From Rhodopseudomonas faecalis (GTDB lineage: Bacteria; Pseudomonadota; Alphaproteobacteria; Rhizobiales; Xanthobacteraceae): DNA of 64,000 nucleotides. The stretch is from assembly GCF_003217325.1 (NCBI RefSeq), contig NZ_QJTI01000010.1:87164-151163 (forward strand). The letters run 5' to 3'. Below, one piece after another: positions 36,745 through 47,459 of the stretch. The notes beneath the pieces are model-generated. The model saw only the letters and a program-made list of their open reading frames with translations. It ran no database searches and was not told the DNA's origin. How positions within the stretch are numbered: position 1 is the first letter of the stretch; each line of letters begins with the position of its first letter. The position numbers and the translations under genes were made by a program.

Positions 36745-37630
36745 CAGTATTGCGGCACGACCAGCTCCCTCAGCGGTATTGGAAGTGCTGCACCCCATTA
36801 CGTGGTTTCCCCCGATGTGGGCGTTCGCCTGCGGCGTGGTGTCGTCGGGCGTGCCGCTCTCGGAGCGCTGGCTTGAAGTGATCGCCGGCATCGTGCTGTG
36901 CGGGCCGCTGCTGGTCGCCACCAGTCAGGTCGTCAACGATTGGTACGATCGCGACGTCGACGCCATCAACGAGCCGAACCGGCCGATCCCGTCCGGCCGC
37001 ATCCCCGGCCGCTGGGGCCTCTATCTGTCGTTCATGTGGACGGCTGCGTCGCTGCTGCTCGCCAGCCTGCTCGGTCCATGGGTGTTCGGCGCCGCCGCGC
37101 TCGGCCTGGTGCTCGCCTGGATGTATTCAATGCCGCCTTTCCGGCTGAAGCAGAACGGTTGGCTCGGCAACGGCGCCTGCGCCATCACTTATGAAGGCTT
37201 CGCCTGGTTCACCGGCGCCGCCGTGATGGTCGGCGGCCTGCCGCCGTGGTGGATCGTGACGCTGGCCTTGCTGTACAGCGCCGGCGCGCACGGCATCATG
37301 ACCCTCAACGACTTCAAATCGATCGAAGGCGACATCAAGACCGGTGTCGGCTCACTCCCGGTCAAGCTCGGCGTCGACAACGCCGCGCGGGTGACCTGCG
37401 CGGTGATGGCGATTCCGCAGGTGATCGTGATTGCCCTGCTGCTCGCCTGGGATCGTCCGATCCAGGCTGGCATCGTCGGCTTCGTGCTGGTCGCCCAGCT
37501 CGCGTTGATGGTGCGGTTTCTGCGCGCGCCGGTCGAGCGCGCCACCTGGTTCTCTGGCCTCGGCGTCGCGCTCTATGTCTCGGGCATGATGGCGAGCGCG
37601 GTCGCCGTGTCCTCGTTCGGAGCTGCCTGA
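36737..37630 (+). CDS. bchG: Bacteriochlorophyll synthase (geranylgeranyl/phytyl transferase)
   Basis: BchG esterifies bacteriochlorophyllide a with geranylgeranyl (or phytyl) diphosphate in the membrane. It belongs to the UbiA family. The first Asp-rich motif is NDWYDRDVDAINEPNRPIPS and the second is LNDFKSIEGDIKTG. Eight or nine membrane segments span the 297-aa chain. AAGGAG lies 9 bases before the ATG. It overlaps the ppsR end by 8 bases, so the repressor and the late pigment genes share a transcript. Confidence 0.95.
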   Translation: MNNSIAARPAPSAVLEVLHPITWFPPMWAFACGVVSSGVPLSERWLEVIAGIVLCGPLLVATSQVVNDWYDRDVDAINEPNRPIPSGRIPGRWGLYLSFMWTAASLLLASLLGPWVFGAAALGLVLAWMYSMPPFRLKQNGWLGNGACAITYEGFAWFTGAAVMVGGLPPWWIVTLALLYSAGAHGIMTLNDFKSIEGDIKTGVGSLPVKLGVDNAARVTCAVMAIPQVIVIALLLAWDRPIQAGIVGFVLVAQLALMVRFLRAPVERATWFSGLGVALYVSGMMASAVAVSSFGAA

Positions 37631-37632
37631 TC

Positions 37633-38985
37633 ATGACGCGACCGCTGTCCTGGCTGGGTATCGTTCGCATGGGGCTGGTCCAAACTGGACTGGGCGCCAT
37701 CGTGGTGTTGACCACTTCAACGCTCAATCGCGTGATGGTCGTCGAACTGGCGCTGCCGGCCATGCTGCCGGGCGCGCTGGTGGCCATTCACTACGCGCTG
37801 CAAGTGTTCCGTCCGGCCTGGGGCCACGGCTCCGATGTCGGCGCACGTCGCACGCCCTGGATTGTCGGCGGCATGGCGGTGCTGGCGGTCGGCGGGTTTC
37901 TGGCGGCGGTGGCCACGGCCTGGATGGCGACCGAACCGCTGTTCGGTGTGCTGCTCTCGATTGTCGCGTTCTGCCTGATCGGCGGCGGCGTCGGTGCCGC
38001 GGGCACCTCGCTGCTGGTGCTGCTGGCGCAGCGCACCGATGAAAGCCGGCGCGCTGCGGCGGCGACCATCGTCTGGGTGATGATGATTGCGGGCTTCATC
38101 GTCACCACCGCGGTTGCCGGCCAGATGCTCGATCCGTTCTCGCCGTCGCGGCTGGTGATGGTGTCGGGCTGCGTGTCGGTGGCCGCGATGCTGCTCACCG
38201 TGATCGGCGTCTGGGGCGTCGAGCGCGCCAAGCCGGCGCCGCAGCGTCCGGCTCCGGTGCGCTCGGGTGAGGAACGCTCGTTCCGCGCGGCGTTCGCCGA
38301 AGTCTGGTCAGAGCCGCAGTCGCGGCGCTTTGCGATCTTCGTGTTTGTGTCGATGCTGGCTTACAGCGCGCAGGATCTGATCCTGGAGCCGTTCGCCGGC
38401 CTGGTGTTCGCGTTCACGCCCGGCGAGACCACCAAGCTCTCGAGCGTGCAGCACGCCGGCACCTTGATCGGCATGTCGATGGTGCCGTTGATCGGTGCGG
38501 TGTTCCCGCGCTCGCGCGGCAATCTGCGGCTGTGGACCATTGGCGGCTGTATTGCTTCGGCGCTGGCGCTGATCGGCCTTGCCGTCGGCGCGCTGGTCGG
38601 CACGTCGTGGCCGCTGCGCGCCAACGTGTTCGCGCTCGGCGTCACCAACGGCGCTTATGCGGTCGCCGCGATCGGCTCGATGATGGCGCTGGTTAACAAC
38701 GGCAATGAAAACCGCGAAGGCGTGCGCATGGGGCTGTGGGGCGCCGCGCAAGCGCTGGCTTTCGGCATCGGCGGGTTCGTCGGCACGCTGGCGAGCGATC
38801 TGGCTCGCCTCGTGCTGTCGTCGCCGGCGCTGTCCTATTCGACTGTGTTCGCAAGCGAAGCTGGTTTGTTCGTTCTGTCGGCGATCATGGCGGTCTGGGT
38901 GCATCGCGCCCAGGCCAAGACCGCGCAACGTTCCAAGAATGGTGACGGGGCACCTTCTCCCGCTGTTGCTGAGGCAATCACATGA
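37633..38985 (+). CDS. PucC-family transporter-like protein (BCH2 group)
   Basis: The 450-aa protein has about twelve membrane segments of the major-facilitator type. It also has family marks such as TLNRVMVVELALPAMLPGAL and FRPAWGHGSDVGARRTPWIV, as well as AYSAQDLILEPFAGLVF. This group (the bchG-bchP linked BCH2/ORF428 proteins, related to LhaA and PucC) is thought to assist pigment delivery or light-harvesting assembly, perhaps by moving bacteriochlorophyll. It starts 2 bases after the bchG stop and overlaps bchP by 4 bases (ATGA). Confidence 0.9.
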   Translation: MTRPLSWLGIVRMGLVQTGLGAIVVLTTSTLNRVMVVELALPAMLPGALVAIHYALQVFRPAWGHGSDVGARRTPWIVGGMAVLAVGGFLAAVATAWMATEPLFGVLLSIVAFCLIGGGVGAAGTSLLVLLAQRTDESRRAAAATIVWVMMIAGFIVTTAVAGQMLDPFSPSRLVMVSGCVSVAAMLLTVIGVWGVERAKPAPQRPAPVRSGEERSFRAAFAEVWSEPQSRRFAIFVFVSMLAYSAQDLILEPFAGLVFAFTPGETTKLSSVQHAGTLIGMSMVPLIGAVFPRSRGNLRLWTIGGCIASALALIGLAVGALVGTSWPLRANVFALGVTNGAYAVAAIGSMMALVNNGNENREGVRMGLWGAAQALAFGIGGFVGTLASDLARLVLSSPALSYSTVFASEAGLFVLSAIMAVWVHRAQAKTAQRSKNGDGAPSPAVAEAIT

Positions 38986-40187
38986 CATCGAACTCTGAGA
39001 CCTATGACGTCGTGGTCGTGGGCGGCGGTCCCGCCGGTGCGACGGCGGCGAATGATCTCGCTAAGGACGGTCGCAAAGTCGTGCTGCTCGACCGGGCAGG
39101 GCGTATCAAGCCCTGCGGCGGTGCGATCCCGCCGCGCGCGATCCGCGACTTCGCCATCCCCGATCATATGCTGGTCGCCAAGATTACCTCGGCGCGCATG
39201 ATCTCGCCGTCCGATCATCGCGTCGATATGCCGATCGATGGCGGTTTCGTCGGCATGGTCGATCGCGCCGAATTCGATGAATGGCTGCGCCAGCGCGCCG
39301 CCGATAACGGCGCCGAACGCCGCACCGGCGTCTACAAGCGCATCCAGCATCAGGACGACGGCACCTCGCTGGTGTTTTACGAAGAACGCGGCGCCAATGG
39401 TGCCACTGTCGAACAATCGATCCGCACCCGCGCCGTGATCGGCGCCGATGGCGCGCTGTCGATGGTCGCGCGGCAATGCGTGCCGGGCGCCGATCAGGTG
39501 CCGTTCGTGTTCGCCTATCACGAGATCGTCCGGGCGCCGCAGGTGCCGGTCGGCGAAGTGTACGATCCGCATCGCTGCGACGTGTATTACCGCGGCACGG
39601 TGTCGCCCGACTTTTATGGCTGGGTGTTCCCGCATGGTCAGACCGTGAGCATCGGCACCGGTTCGATGCACAAGGGGTTCTCGCTGCGCGAATCGGTGGA
39701 AGCGCTGCGCAAGGTGGCCGGGCTCGGCGAGGTCGAGACCATCCGCAAGGAAGGCGCGCCGATCCCGCTGCATCCGCTGGCGCGTTGGGATGACGGCCGC
39801 AATGTGTTGCTGGCTGGCGACGCCGCTGGCGTGGTGGCGCCTGCGTCGGGCGAGGGCATCTACTACGCGCTGCTCGGCGGCCGGCTCGCGGCCGATGCGG
39901 TCGACCAGTTCCTGGAAACCGGCGATGTCGCGGCGCTCGCCACCGCGCGCAAGCGCTTCATGCGCGCCAACGGCACGGTGTTCTGGATCCTCGGCCTGAT
40001 GCAGAAATACTGGTACTCGAACGATAAGCGCCGCGAACAGTTCGTCAGCATCTGCCACGATCGCGATGTGCAGAAGCTGACCTGGGACGCTTACATGAAC
40101 AAGAAGCTGGTCCGGTCGAAGCCGATCGCGCACGTCCGGATCTTCTTCAAGAACCTGGCTCACATGACTGGATTGGCATCTGCCTAA
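38982..40187 (+). CDS. bchP: Geranylgeranyl bacteriochlorophyll reductase
   Basis: BchP reduces the geranylgeranyl tail of bacteriochlorophyll to phytyl. It is a FAD/NAD(P)H-dependent flavoprotein. The N-terminus has VVVVGGGPAGATAANDLAKD (from residue 10). RIKPCGGAIPPRAI, VIGADGALSMVARQCVPG and LLAGDAAGVVAPASGEGIYY are diagnostic. Length is 401 aa. The stop codon shares bases with the tspO start (TAATG). Confidence 0.96.
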   Translation: MTSNSETYDVVVVGGGPAGATAANDLAKDGRKVVLLDRAGRIKPCGGAIPPRAIRDFAIPDHMLVAKITSARMISPSDHRVDMPIDGGFVGMVDRAEFDEWLRQRAADNGAERRTGVYKRIQHQDDGTSLVFYEERGANGATVEQSIRTRAVIGADGALSMVARQCVPGADQVPFVFAYHEIVRAPQVPVGEVYDPHRCDVYYRGTVSPDFYGWVFPHGQTVSIGTGSMHKGFSLRESVEALRKVAGLGEVETIRKEGAPIPLHPLARWDDGRNVLLAGDAAGVVAPASGEGIYYALLGGRLAADAVDQFLETGDVAALATARKRFMRANGTVFWILGLMQKYWYSNDKRREQFVSICHDRDVQKLTWDAYMNKKLVRSKPIAHVRIFFKNLAHMTGLASA

Positions 40188-40678
40188 TGTTGACCATGCG
40201 ACGAATCTCCTGGCAATCCGTGCTGGTTGCGGCCAGCGCTGCAACCCTGGTCGGCACGCTCGGTGGCGTGCTGACCGATACTGGGGTCTGGTATCAGAGC
40301 CTGACCAAGCCCTCTTGGCAGCCGCCGGACTGGGCGTTCGCGCCCGCCTGGACGCTGATCTTCGTGCTGGCGGCGGTCTCGGCGATTTATGCTTGGCGCG
40401 ATGCCTATACGCCGGCGCAGCGCCGCTGGGTGGTGGTGCTATTCACGCTCAATGCCGTGCTCAACTCGCTGTGGAGCACGTTGTTCTTCGTCGTGAAACG
40501 TCCCGATTGGGCGCTGATCGAGGTGGCGCTGCTGTGGCTGTCGGTGCTGCTGCCGATCATCGTATTCTGGAGCCGCTCGCGGACTGCGAGCCTGTATCTC
40601 ATTCCCTATCTGGCTTGGGTGTCGTTCGCGGCGTTCTTGAACTACACGGTTGCCCAGCTGAACGCGCCGTTCGCCTGA
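40187..40678 (+). CDS. tspO: TspO/MBR family tryptophan-rich sensory protein
   Basis: TspO is a five-helix membrane protein binding porphyrins. In Rhodobacter it lowers photosynthesis gene expression, apparently by porphyrin export or turnover. The 163-aa product has the typical YQSLTKPSWQPPDWAFAPAW and TLNAVLNSLWSTLFFVVKRP. Trp, Pro and Tyr residues are rich throughout. It is coupled to bchP by a TAATG overlap and is followed by a terminator. It ends the ppsR-bchG-bchP operon. Confidence 0.93.
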   Translation: MLTMRRISWQSVLVAASAATLVGTLGGVLTDTGVWYQSLTKPSWQPPDWAFAPAWTLIFVLAAVSAIYAWRDAYTPAQRRWVVVLFTLNAVLNSLWSTLFFVVKRPDWALIEVALLWLSVLLPIIVFWSRSRTASLYLIPYLAWVSFAAFLNYTVAQLNAPFA

Positions 40679-40724
40679 CGAGGCGACAGCTGCCGCTGTA
40701 GTATGAGCGGTAAATTTGTTTGAA

Positions 40725-40749
40725 GATGCCCGCGCTGGTCGCGGGCATC
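40725..40749 (+). terminator. Rho-independent terminator after tspO
   Basis: The perfect arms GATGCCCGCG and CGCGGGCATC enclose a 5-base loop. GTCGTTTTGG follows, a short T-run. Confidence 0.85.
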
Positions 40750-40790
40750 GTCGTTTTGGACCATCGGCGACTGATACCAACCCTACGCGG

Positions 40791-40882
40791 GTCATGGCCG
40801 GGCTCGGCCCGGCCATCCACGTCTCTGATCTTGCGACGATTTTAAGACGTGGATACCCGCGACAAGCGCGGGTATGACGGTC
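40791..40882 (-). repeat. 92-bp interspersed palindromic repeat, copy B (inverted relative to copy A)
   Basis: The sequence is close to the reverse complement of 757-848, with the same 92-bp length. It has the GGCCGGG...CCCGGCC half first and the ACCCGCG...CGCGGGT half last. It is intergenic, between the tspO terminator and the 88-aa gene. Confidence 0.75.
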
Positions 40883-41105
40883 ATTTGTACGACCCGTTGG
40901 CATGTGAGCCGCTTCGGGTCTGATGGCAACAGCGCCGCAACGCGAACTTGATGGCATGACGCGGTTTCTTGATGCGAACCGGGCTCCATTTCGCTCGCAA
41001 ACGCGATAAACACACCAGATCAAAGACGTCGAGCGGCGCGACCAGCCCGGCCATAGCGCCAAAGTGGTGGGAGCTACGCATCGCTGCTTGTGGGGGCGGG
41101 TGTTG

Positions 41106-41372
41106 ATGGCTGAACTGTTTGAAAGTGGCCGGCTGATCGATCTGATCCTGATCGTGGTCGTGATCGAGGCGGTGTTTCTGATCGGCACCTGGCATTACGC
41201 CAAGCGCGGCGTGCGCCCGGGCGATTTTCTGCCAAATCTGATTTCTGGGGCGCTGATGCTGCTGGCGCTGCGCCTGACTTTGGGCGGCGCTGGCTGGCTT
41301 GCGCCCACGCTCTGCCTGTCGGCGGCCGGTTTGGCCCATCTCTACGACATCGGCCGACGCTGGCGGAGCTAG
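41106..41372 (+). CDS. Hypothetical small multi-pass membrane protein (88 aa)
   Basis: The family is not known to me. The product has a hydrophobic segment at residues about 9-25 (LIDLILIVVVIEAVFLIG), a polar loop (HYAKRGVRPGDF) and then two further segments (about residues 41-55 and 60-76). It ends with a basic tail (YDIGRRWRS). I chose the ATG at 41106, preceded by GGGGGCGGG. A terminator hairpin overlaps its stop codon. It lies tail to tail with cycA. Similar small proteins near PGCs exist, but I cannot name this one. Confidence 0.65.
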   Translation: MAELFESGRLIDLILIVVVIEAVFLIGTWHYAKRGVRPGDFLPNLISGALMLLALRLTLGGAGWLAPTLCLSAAGLAHLYDIGRRWRS

Positions 41373-41385
41373 CGTCGGCCGATTT
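41349..41385 (+). terminator. Hairpin terminator overlapping the 88-aa gene stop
   Basis: A perfect 13-bp inverted repeat (ATCGGCCGACGCT and AGCGTCGGCCGAT) encloses a 9-base loop and is followed by TT. It lies between the convergent 88-aa gene and cycA and may serve both. Confidence 0.75.
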
Positions 41386-41409
41386 CAGATCGACAAAGAA
41401 TGTCGAAAC

Positions 41410-41835
41410 TTACTTGAACGTCGCGATATAAGCCGCGACATCCTTGCGCTGCTGTTCGTCAGCCAGCTTGAAGGTCATCTTGGTCACGCCGACAGCCTTG
41501 TCAGCCTGGCCCTTGTCGGTCAGGTACTTCTTCAGGAAGGCGTTCGGATCGGGCAGATATTCCACGATCTTTTCCTCGGTCCAAACCAGACCGGCTTCAC
41601 CAACGGCCTTGTTCAGCGGCGAATAAGCAAAGCCAGGAGCGGTGCCGGTCTTACGGCCGACGACGCCGGTCAGCACCGGGCCAACCAGGTTCTTCGCATC
41701 CGGGCCGATACGGTGGCAGGTCATGCACTGCTTGAACACCGCTGCACCCTTGGCGGCGTCTTGCGCCACGGCCGCGCCGCTCGACAACGAGCCGGCCACG
41801 GCAAGCGCCATGATCGTCACGATTTTCTTAACCAC
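41410..41835 (-). CDS. cycA: Cytochrome c2 precursor
   Basis: Cytochrome c2 carries electrons in the periplasm from the cytochrome bc1 complex to the oxidised reaction centre. The product is 141 aa. A signal peptide (VKKIVTIMALAVAGSLSSGA) is cleaved after AVA at residue 24, leaving a mature start QDAAKG. The heme motif is CMTCH (residues 37-41) and the axial Met is in VTKMTFKL. I chose the GTG at 41835 because GGAGAG lies 4 bases before it. An in-frame ATG 4 codons upstream is weaker. A PpsR-type site lies 89 bp upstream. The absence of pufC makes this the probable direct donor. Confidence 0.93.
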   Translation of the reverse strand: MVKKIVTIMALAVAGSLSSGAAVAQDAAKGAAVFKQCMTCHRIGPDAKNLVGPVLTGVVGRKTGTAPGFAYSPLNKAVGEAGLVWTEEKIVEYLPDPNAFLKKYLTDKGQADKAVGVTKMTFKLADEQQRKDVAAYIATFK

Positions 41836-41923
41836 GTCTCTCTCCATGATCTCGCATTGGCTCAGCGAACGACTCGGCATGAGAATGCATAACAGGAAAC
41901 ATAAAAACCTGTTCCCCTGACGC

Positions 41924-41941
41924 TGTAAAGCCGTATTGACA
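41924..41941. promoter_or_regulatory. PpsR-type operator upstream of cycA
   Basis: The exact palindrome TGTAAAGCCGTATTGACA lies 89 bp upstream of the cycA GTG start. The half-pattern matches the bchC site (TGTTAATCTGGCTTGACA), including TTGACA. Confidence 0.75.
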
Positions 41942-42107
41942 TATCAGAGGTGGGGCAACAGAGATACATTCATCGACTTAGCACATTGACTTAGCGCAAT
42001 GTTGGGTGCGGCTGGCGTCAGCGGCAATAGTTAACCACGCCGATCCATCGCCACTGGCCTCGCCGAGCAGATAGCAGTCAGACCACGGCTTCTGGAAGCG
42101 CGGCGCG

Positions 42108-42815
42108 TCAGTCGCCGCCCTGCGGCACCAACCGCGGCAATAGCTGGCTGCGCACCGCCATCGACAAAGCAATGTTGTGGGAAAAAGCCAGCGCGCCTTC
42201 TTCGATCAGTGCCTCTGGATGAACGACCGCGGCTGCGGCGCGCTGCAATGCCTCGCGGTAGTCGCGTTTCAGCGCGGCCGCATCAAGGTTGCCGGGGAAT
42301 TCATACATCGACAGGTGTTCTGGTTTCAGCCCGAACGATTTCACCAGCAGCTGCCGCAGAATCTGGCCGCCGCTGAGATCGCCGAGATAGCGCGTATAGG
42401 CATGGGCGATCAGCAGCGCGCCATCGCCGTCCGCAACCTGCGCTAGTCGCCGCGCGTAACGTTCGCCCTCTGGCAGCAGCGGCAGCGATGCTGTCCAATC
42501 GCATCCGGCGAGTTCGTTGAGGTCATGTGCAATCGCGCCAGCGCGACCAAAGTGGTAGCCGCTCAGCAGGCCAACGGCCGGGCTGCCACAATGGCGCTCC
42601 AGTCCCTGTTCAAGCGCTTGATAGACCGGTTGCAGGTTGCGCAACAATAACAACAGGCCGTCGCGTGTTGCCGTCCCGCGCAGGATCGCGGCGAGAATGC
42701 CGGTCTTCTCGGCCTGCAAATGCAGCACGCGGGTGCGTTGATAGAGCTGGGTGAGCACGTCATCGGCGCCGCGCTGCTCAGCGAGCGAGGCGGGGCGGTC
42801 GGAAGCTGCGGCCAT
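42108..42815 (-). CDS. Heme oxygenase (biliverdin-producing, BphO/HO-1 type)
   Basis: Heme oxygenase opens heme to biliverdin, CO and iron using O2. The 235-aa protein is helical. The proximal-His region is LYQRTRVLHLQAEKTG and the Gly-rich distal helix is AYTRYLGDLSGGQILRQ. VSYEFPGNLD-like text fits MYEFPGNLDAAALKRDYREA. I chose the ATG at 42815, preceded by AAGG; an in-frame ATG at 42842 lacks a signal. It follows the AerR/PpaA gene by 49 bp on the same strand. Biliverdin is the chromophore of bacteriophytochromes, yet no phytochrome gene lies in the window. Confidence 0.87.
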   Translation of the reverse strand: MAAASDRPASLAEQRGADDVLTQLYQRTRVLHLQAEKTGILAAILRGTATRDGLLLLLRNLQPVYQALEQGLERHCGSPAVGLLSGYHFGRAGAIAHDLNELAGCDWTASLPLLPEGERYARRLAQVADGDGALLIAHAYTRYLGDLSGGQILRQLLVKSFGLKPEHLSMYEFPGNLDAAALKRDYREALQRAAAAVVHPEALIEEGALAFSHNIALSMAVRSQLLPRLVPQGGD

Positions 42816-42864
42816 GATCGGCGCCTTCCAGCGCATTGGCATTGCGGCGGGTGGACCGAGCCCG

Positions 42865-43770
42865 TCAACGTTTGTTGTTATTCAGCTTGCTGCGGTCCTT
42901 GATCACTTCGAGCAGCGCTGTAGCGTGTCGCGCGGCGATCGTGACGTCAAGCGACACCATGTCGGCGCCGACCGTGGCGGCAATGCCAGGGCGCTCGCGC
43001 ACCATCTGGCCGCCGAGCATCACACCGAGCTGCCGGTTGCAGGAATGCTGGCGCAGCGCGGCGATGTCGCCGGCCAAATCGTCGAGCGCGCGGTCCGACG
43101 ACACCGAGAAGCCGGCGACGTCGAACCATTGTTCCGCAACGAGCCCGCTCAGGTCAGCGCGCGTCGCCATCGGGGCGATGTGCAGATGCCAGCCGGCGCG
43201 CCGAAAATATTCGGCGGCGATGAATAGCCCAAAACTGTGCTGGTCGCCTGGCGAGGTTGCCAGCAGTGCCGAGGCCGCGCCACCGGCGCTGCCATCGTCC
43301 AGGTTATGACCGGCGCAATGGTGCAACAGCCGTTGCAGCCGGCTGACGCCGATGGTGACGCTGGCGAAGTCGATGGTATCAGCTTCCCACATGCGACCGA
43401 GCCGCCGCGCCGCCGACGCCAGCAATTGCAGCAGGATGGCGTCCTCGCTGGCGCCCTGGGCGCGCAGGCCGGCGACAAAGGCCGCCGGGGCATCGTCATC
43501 GGTGCCGAGCACCAGATTGACCAGGTGGGCGACGTGCTCGGCGCTCGGCTCGCACCGGGGCACGGCACTGCCGAGCCCGGAGCGGAACGCCGACGCGATC
43601 CTGGGCAGGATCTTGCTCTTGAGCGTGCGCACCATGGCGCTGGCCGTCATGGTGTCACGTAACCGCCAGGGGGCGAAAGGATCGTCACGGCTCTGTCCGG
43701 GGGCGACTGATTGACCACGCGCACGCACACGACCAGTCACCGATAGTTGATGATCGAATTCATCACCCAT
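42865..43770 (-). CDS. ppaA: AerR/PpaA-type cobalamin-binding regulator
   Basis: AerR and PpaA are B12-binding antirepressors that modulate PpsR/CrtJ in response to light or oxygen. The 301-aa protein has a helical N-terminal part and MWEADTIDFASVTIGVSRLQ, a family mark. The B12-binding domain includes GDQHSFGLFIAAEY (DxHxxG motif), FSVSSDRALDDL and LGVMLGGQM. I chose the ATG at 43770. It diverges from bchF and probably heads a unit with the heme oxygenase gene. aerR is an equally valid symbol; which one applies is not decided by sequence alone. Confidence 0.85.
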   Translation of the reverse strand: MGDEFDHQLSVTGRVRARGQSVAPGQSRDDPFAPWRLRDTMTASAMVRTLKSKILPRIASAFRSGLGSAVPRCEPSAEHVAHLVNLVLGTDDDAPAAFVAGLRAQGASEDAILLQLLASAARRLGRMWEADTIDFASVTIGVSRLQRLLHHCAGHNLDDGSAGGAASALLATSPGDQHSFGLFIAAEYFRRAGWHLHIAPMATRADLSGLVAEQWFDVAGFSVSSDRALDDLAGDIAALRQHSCNRQLGVMLGGQMVRERPGIAATVGADMVSLDVTIAARHATALLEVIKDRSKLNNNKR

Positions 43771-43831
43771 CTGGATACCCTTTTGTGTGAATTCTCGGCC
43801 GGAAAGGCTCCCAACCGTCAAGTTTAATTTA

Positions 43832-43849
43832 CGTACCGTTTGGTTGACA
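43832..43849. promoter_or_regulatory. Degenerate PpsR-type operator between ppaA/aerR and bchF
   Basis: CGTACCGTTTGGTTGACA fits CGT-N12-ACA, one mismatch from the consensus and the same mismatch as the second bchC site. It lies 62 bp upstream of ppaA and about 180 bp upstream of bchF. Confidence 0.55.
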
Positions 43850-44009
43850 GTCGATATGCCCGCGACTAGGTTTTCGTCGTTCAGCCGCAGTAGGAGTGAC
43901 GCGGTGCACCGTCCAAAACACTCTAATTTCGATCCGGCTGAGGACGGTGCGCAATCACCAGATCTCCCCCTCCGCAGTCAGGTGGTATCGCACCACCGTG
44001 ACGCTTTGG

Positions 44010-44027
44010 TGTCAAACAAACTTTACG
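44010..44027. promoter_or_regulatory. Degenerate PpsR-type operator immediately before bchF
   Basis: TGTCAAACAAACTTTACG fits TGT-N12-ACG, one mismatch. It ends 2 bp before the ATG at 44030, so it may act from inside the leader. Alternatively, the true bchF start may be further downstream, such as GTG at 44057. Confidence 0.4.
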
Positions 44028-44029
44028 AA

Positions 44030-45882
<1,853 letters not shown>

Positions 45883-45883
45883 T

Positions 45884-47459
45884 ATGCAGCTCACCGTCTG
45901 GACATATGAAGGTCCTCCGCATGTCGGCGCGATGCGCGTTGCCACGGGCATGGAAGGCCTGCACTACGTGCTGCACGCGCCGCAGGGCGACACCTACGCC
46001 GATCTGCTGTTCACGATGATTGAGCGCCGCAATCAGCGGCCGCCGGTCACCTACACGACTTTTGCCGCGCGCGATCTCGGCAAGGACACCGCCGAATTGT
46101 TCAAGACCGCGGCGCGCGGCGCTTATGAGCGCTTCAAGCCGCAGGCGATGATCGTCGGTGCCTCGTGCACTGGCTCGCTGATTCAGGACGATCCGGGCGG
46201 GCTCGCCAAGGCGCTGTCGCTGCCGGTGCCGGTCGTCACCGTCGATCTGCCGGCCTATCAGCGCAAAGAAAACTGGGGCGCGGCCGAGACCTTCTATCAG
46301 CTGACCCGCGCGCTGGCTGGGCCGAACGCCCCGCCGCCGGGCAGCCAGCGTCCGGCGCGTCCGGCCGGGCAGCGCCCGACCTGCAATCTGCTCGGACCGA
46401 CCGCGCTCGGCTTCCGTCATCGCGACGACGTGCGCGAAATCACCATGCTGCTCAATCAGCTTGGCATCGACGTCAACGTCACCGCGCCGATGGGCGCGAC
46501 GCCGGCCGATCTGGCGCGGCTTGGCGACGCCGATTTCAACGTGGTGATGTATCCGGAAATCGCCTCGCTGGCGGCGTCCTGGCTGGCGCGCATGTTCCAT
46601 CAGCCGTTCACCAAGGTGGTGCCGATCGGCGTGTCGGCGACCCGCGAATTCATCAAGGAAGTCGCGGCGCTGGCCGGTGTCGATCCGGAGCCGGTGCTGA
46701 AGAGCGCGTCCTCGCGCCTGACCTGGTACTCGCATTCGGTCGACTCGACCTACCTGACCAACAAGCGCGTGTTCATCTTCGGCGACGCCACCCACGTCGT
46801 CGCCGCGGCGCGGATCGCGTCGCAGGAAATCGGCTTCAAGGTGGTTGGTCTTGGCACTTACAGCCGCGAATTCGGCCGTGAGATCCGCGAAGCCGCCAAG
46901 CTGTATGATGTCGAGCCGCTGATCACCGACGATTACCTCGAAGTCGAGGCCAAGGTGGCGGAGCTGCATCCCGAGCTGGTGCTCGGCACGCAGATGGAAC
47001 GGCACATCGCCAAGCGGCTCGGCGTTCCGTGCGCGGTGATTTCGGCACCGGTGCACGTTCAGGATTTTCCGGCGCGCTACGCGCCGCAAATGGGTTTCGA
47101 AGGCGCTAATGTGATCTTCGATACCTGGGTTCACCCGCTCATGATGGGTCTCGAGGAGCATCTGTTGCAGATGTTCCGCGACGACTTCGAGTTCAAGGAC
47201 GGGGCGATGCCCTCGCATCTTGGTCATGCGCCGGCGGTCGAAGTGACCGCTCCCGCCGTGGCCCCGGATGTGGCGATCGCGGAAGTTACCACGACGACCG
47301 TCACGACCGAGACCACAACAACCACGGTGGTCTGGGCCGCGGACGCGGAGAAAGAACTACGTAAGATTCCGTTCTTCGTTCGCGGGAAAGCCCGCCGAAA
47401 CACCGAGCGCTATGCCAGCGAAATCGGTGTGGCCACCATAACCGTCGAGACATTGTACG

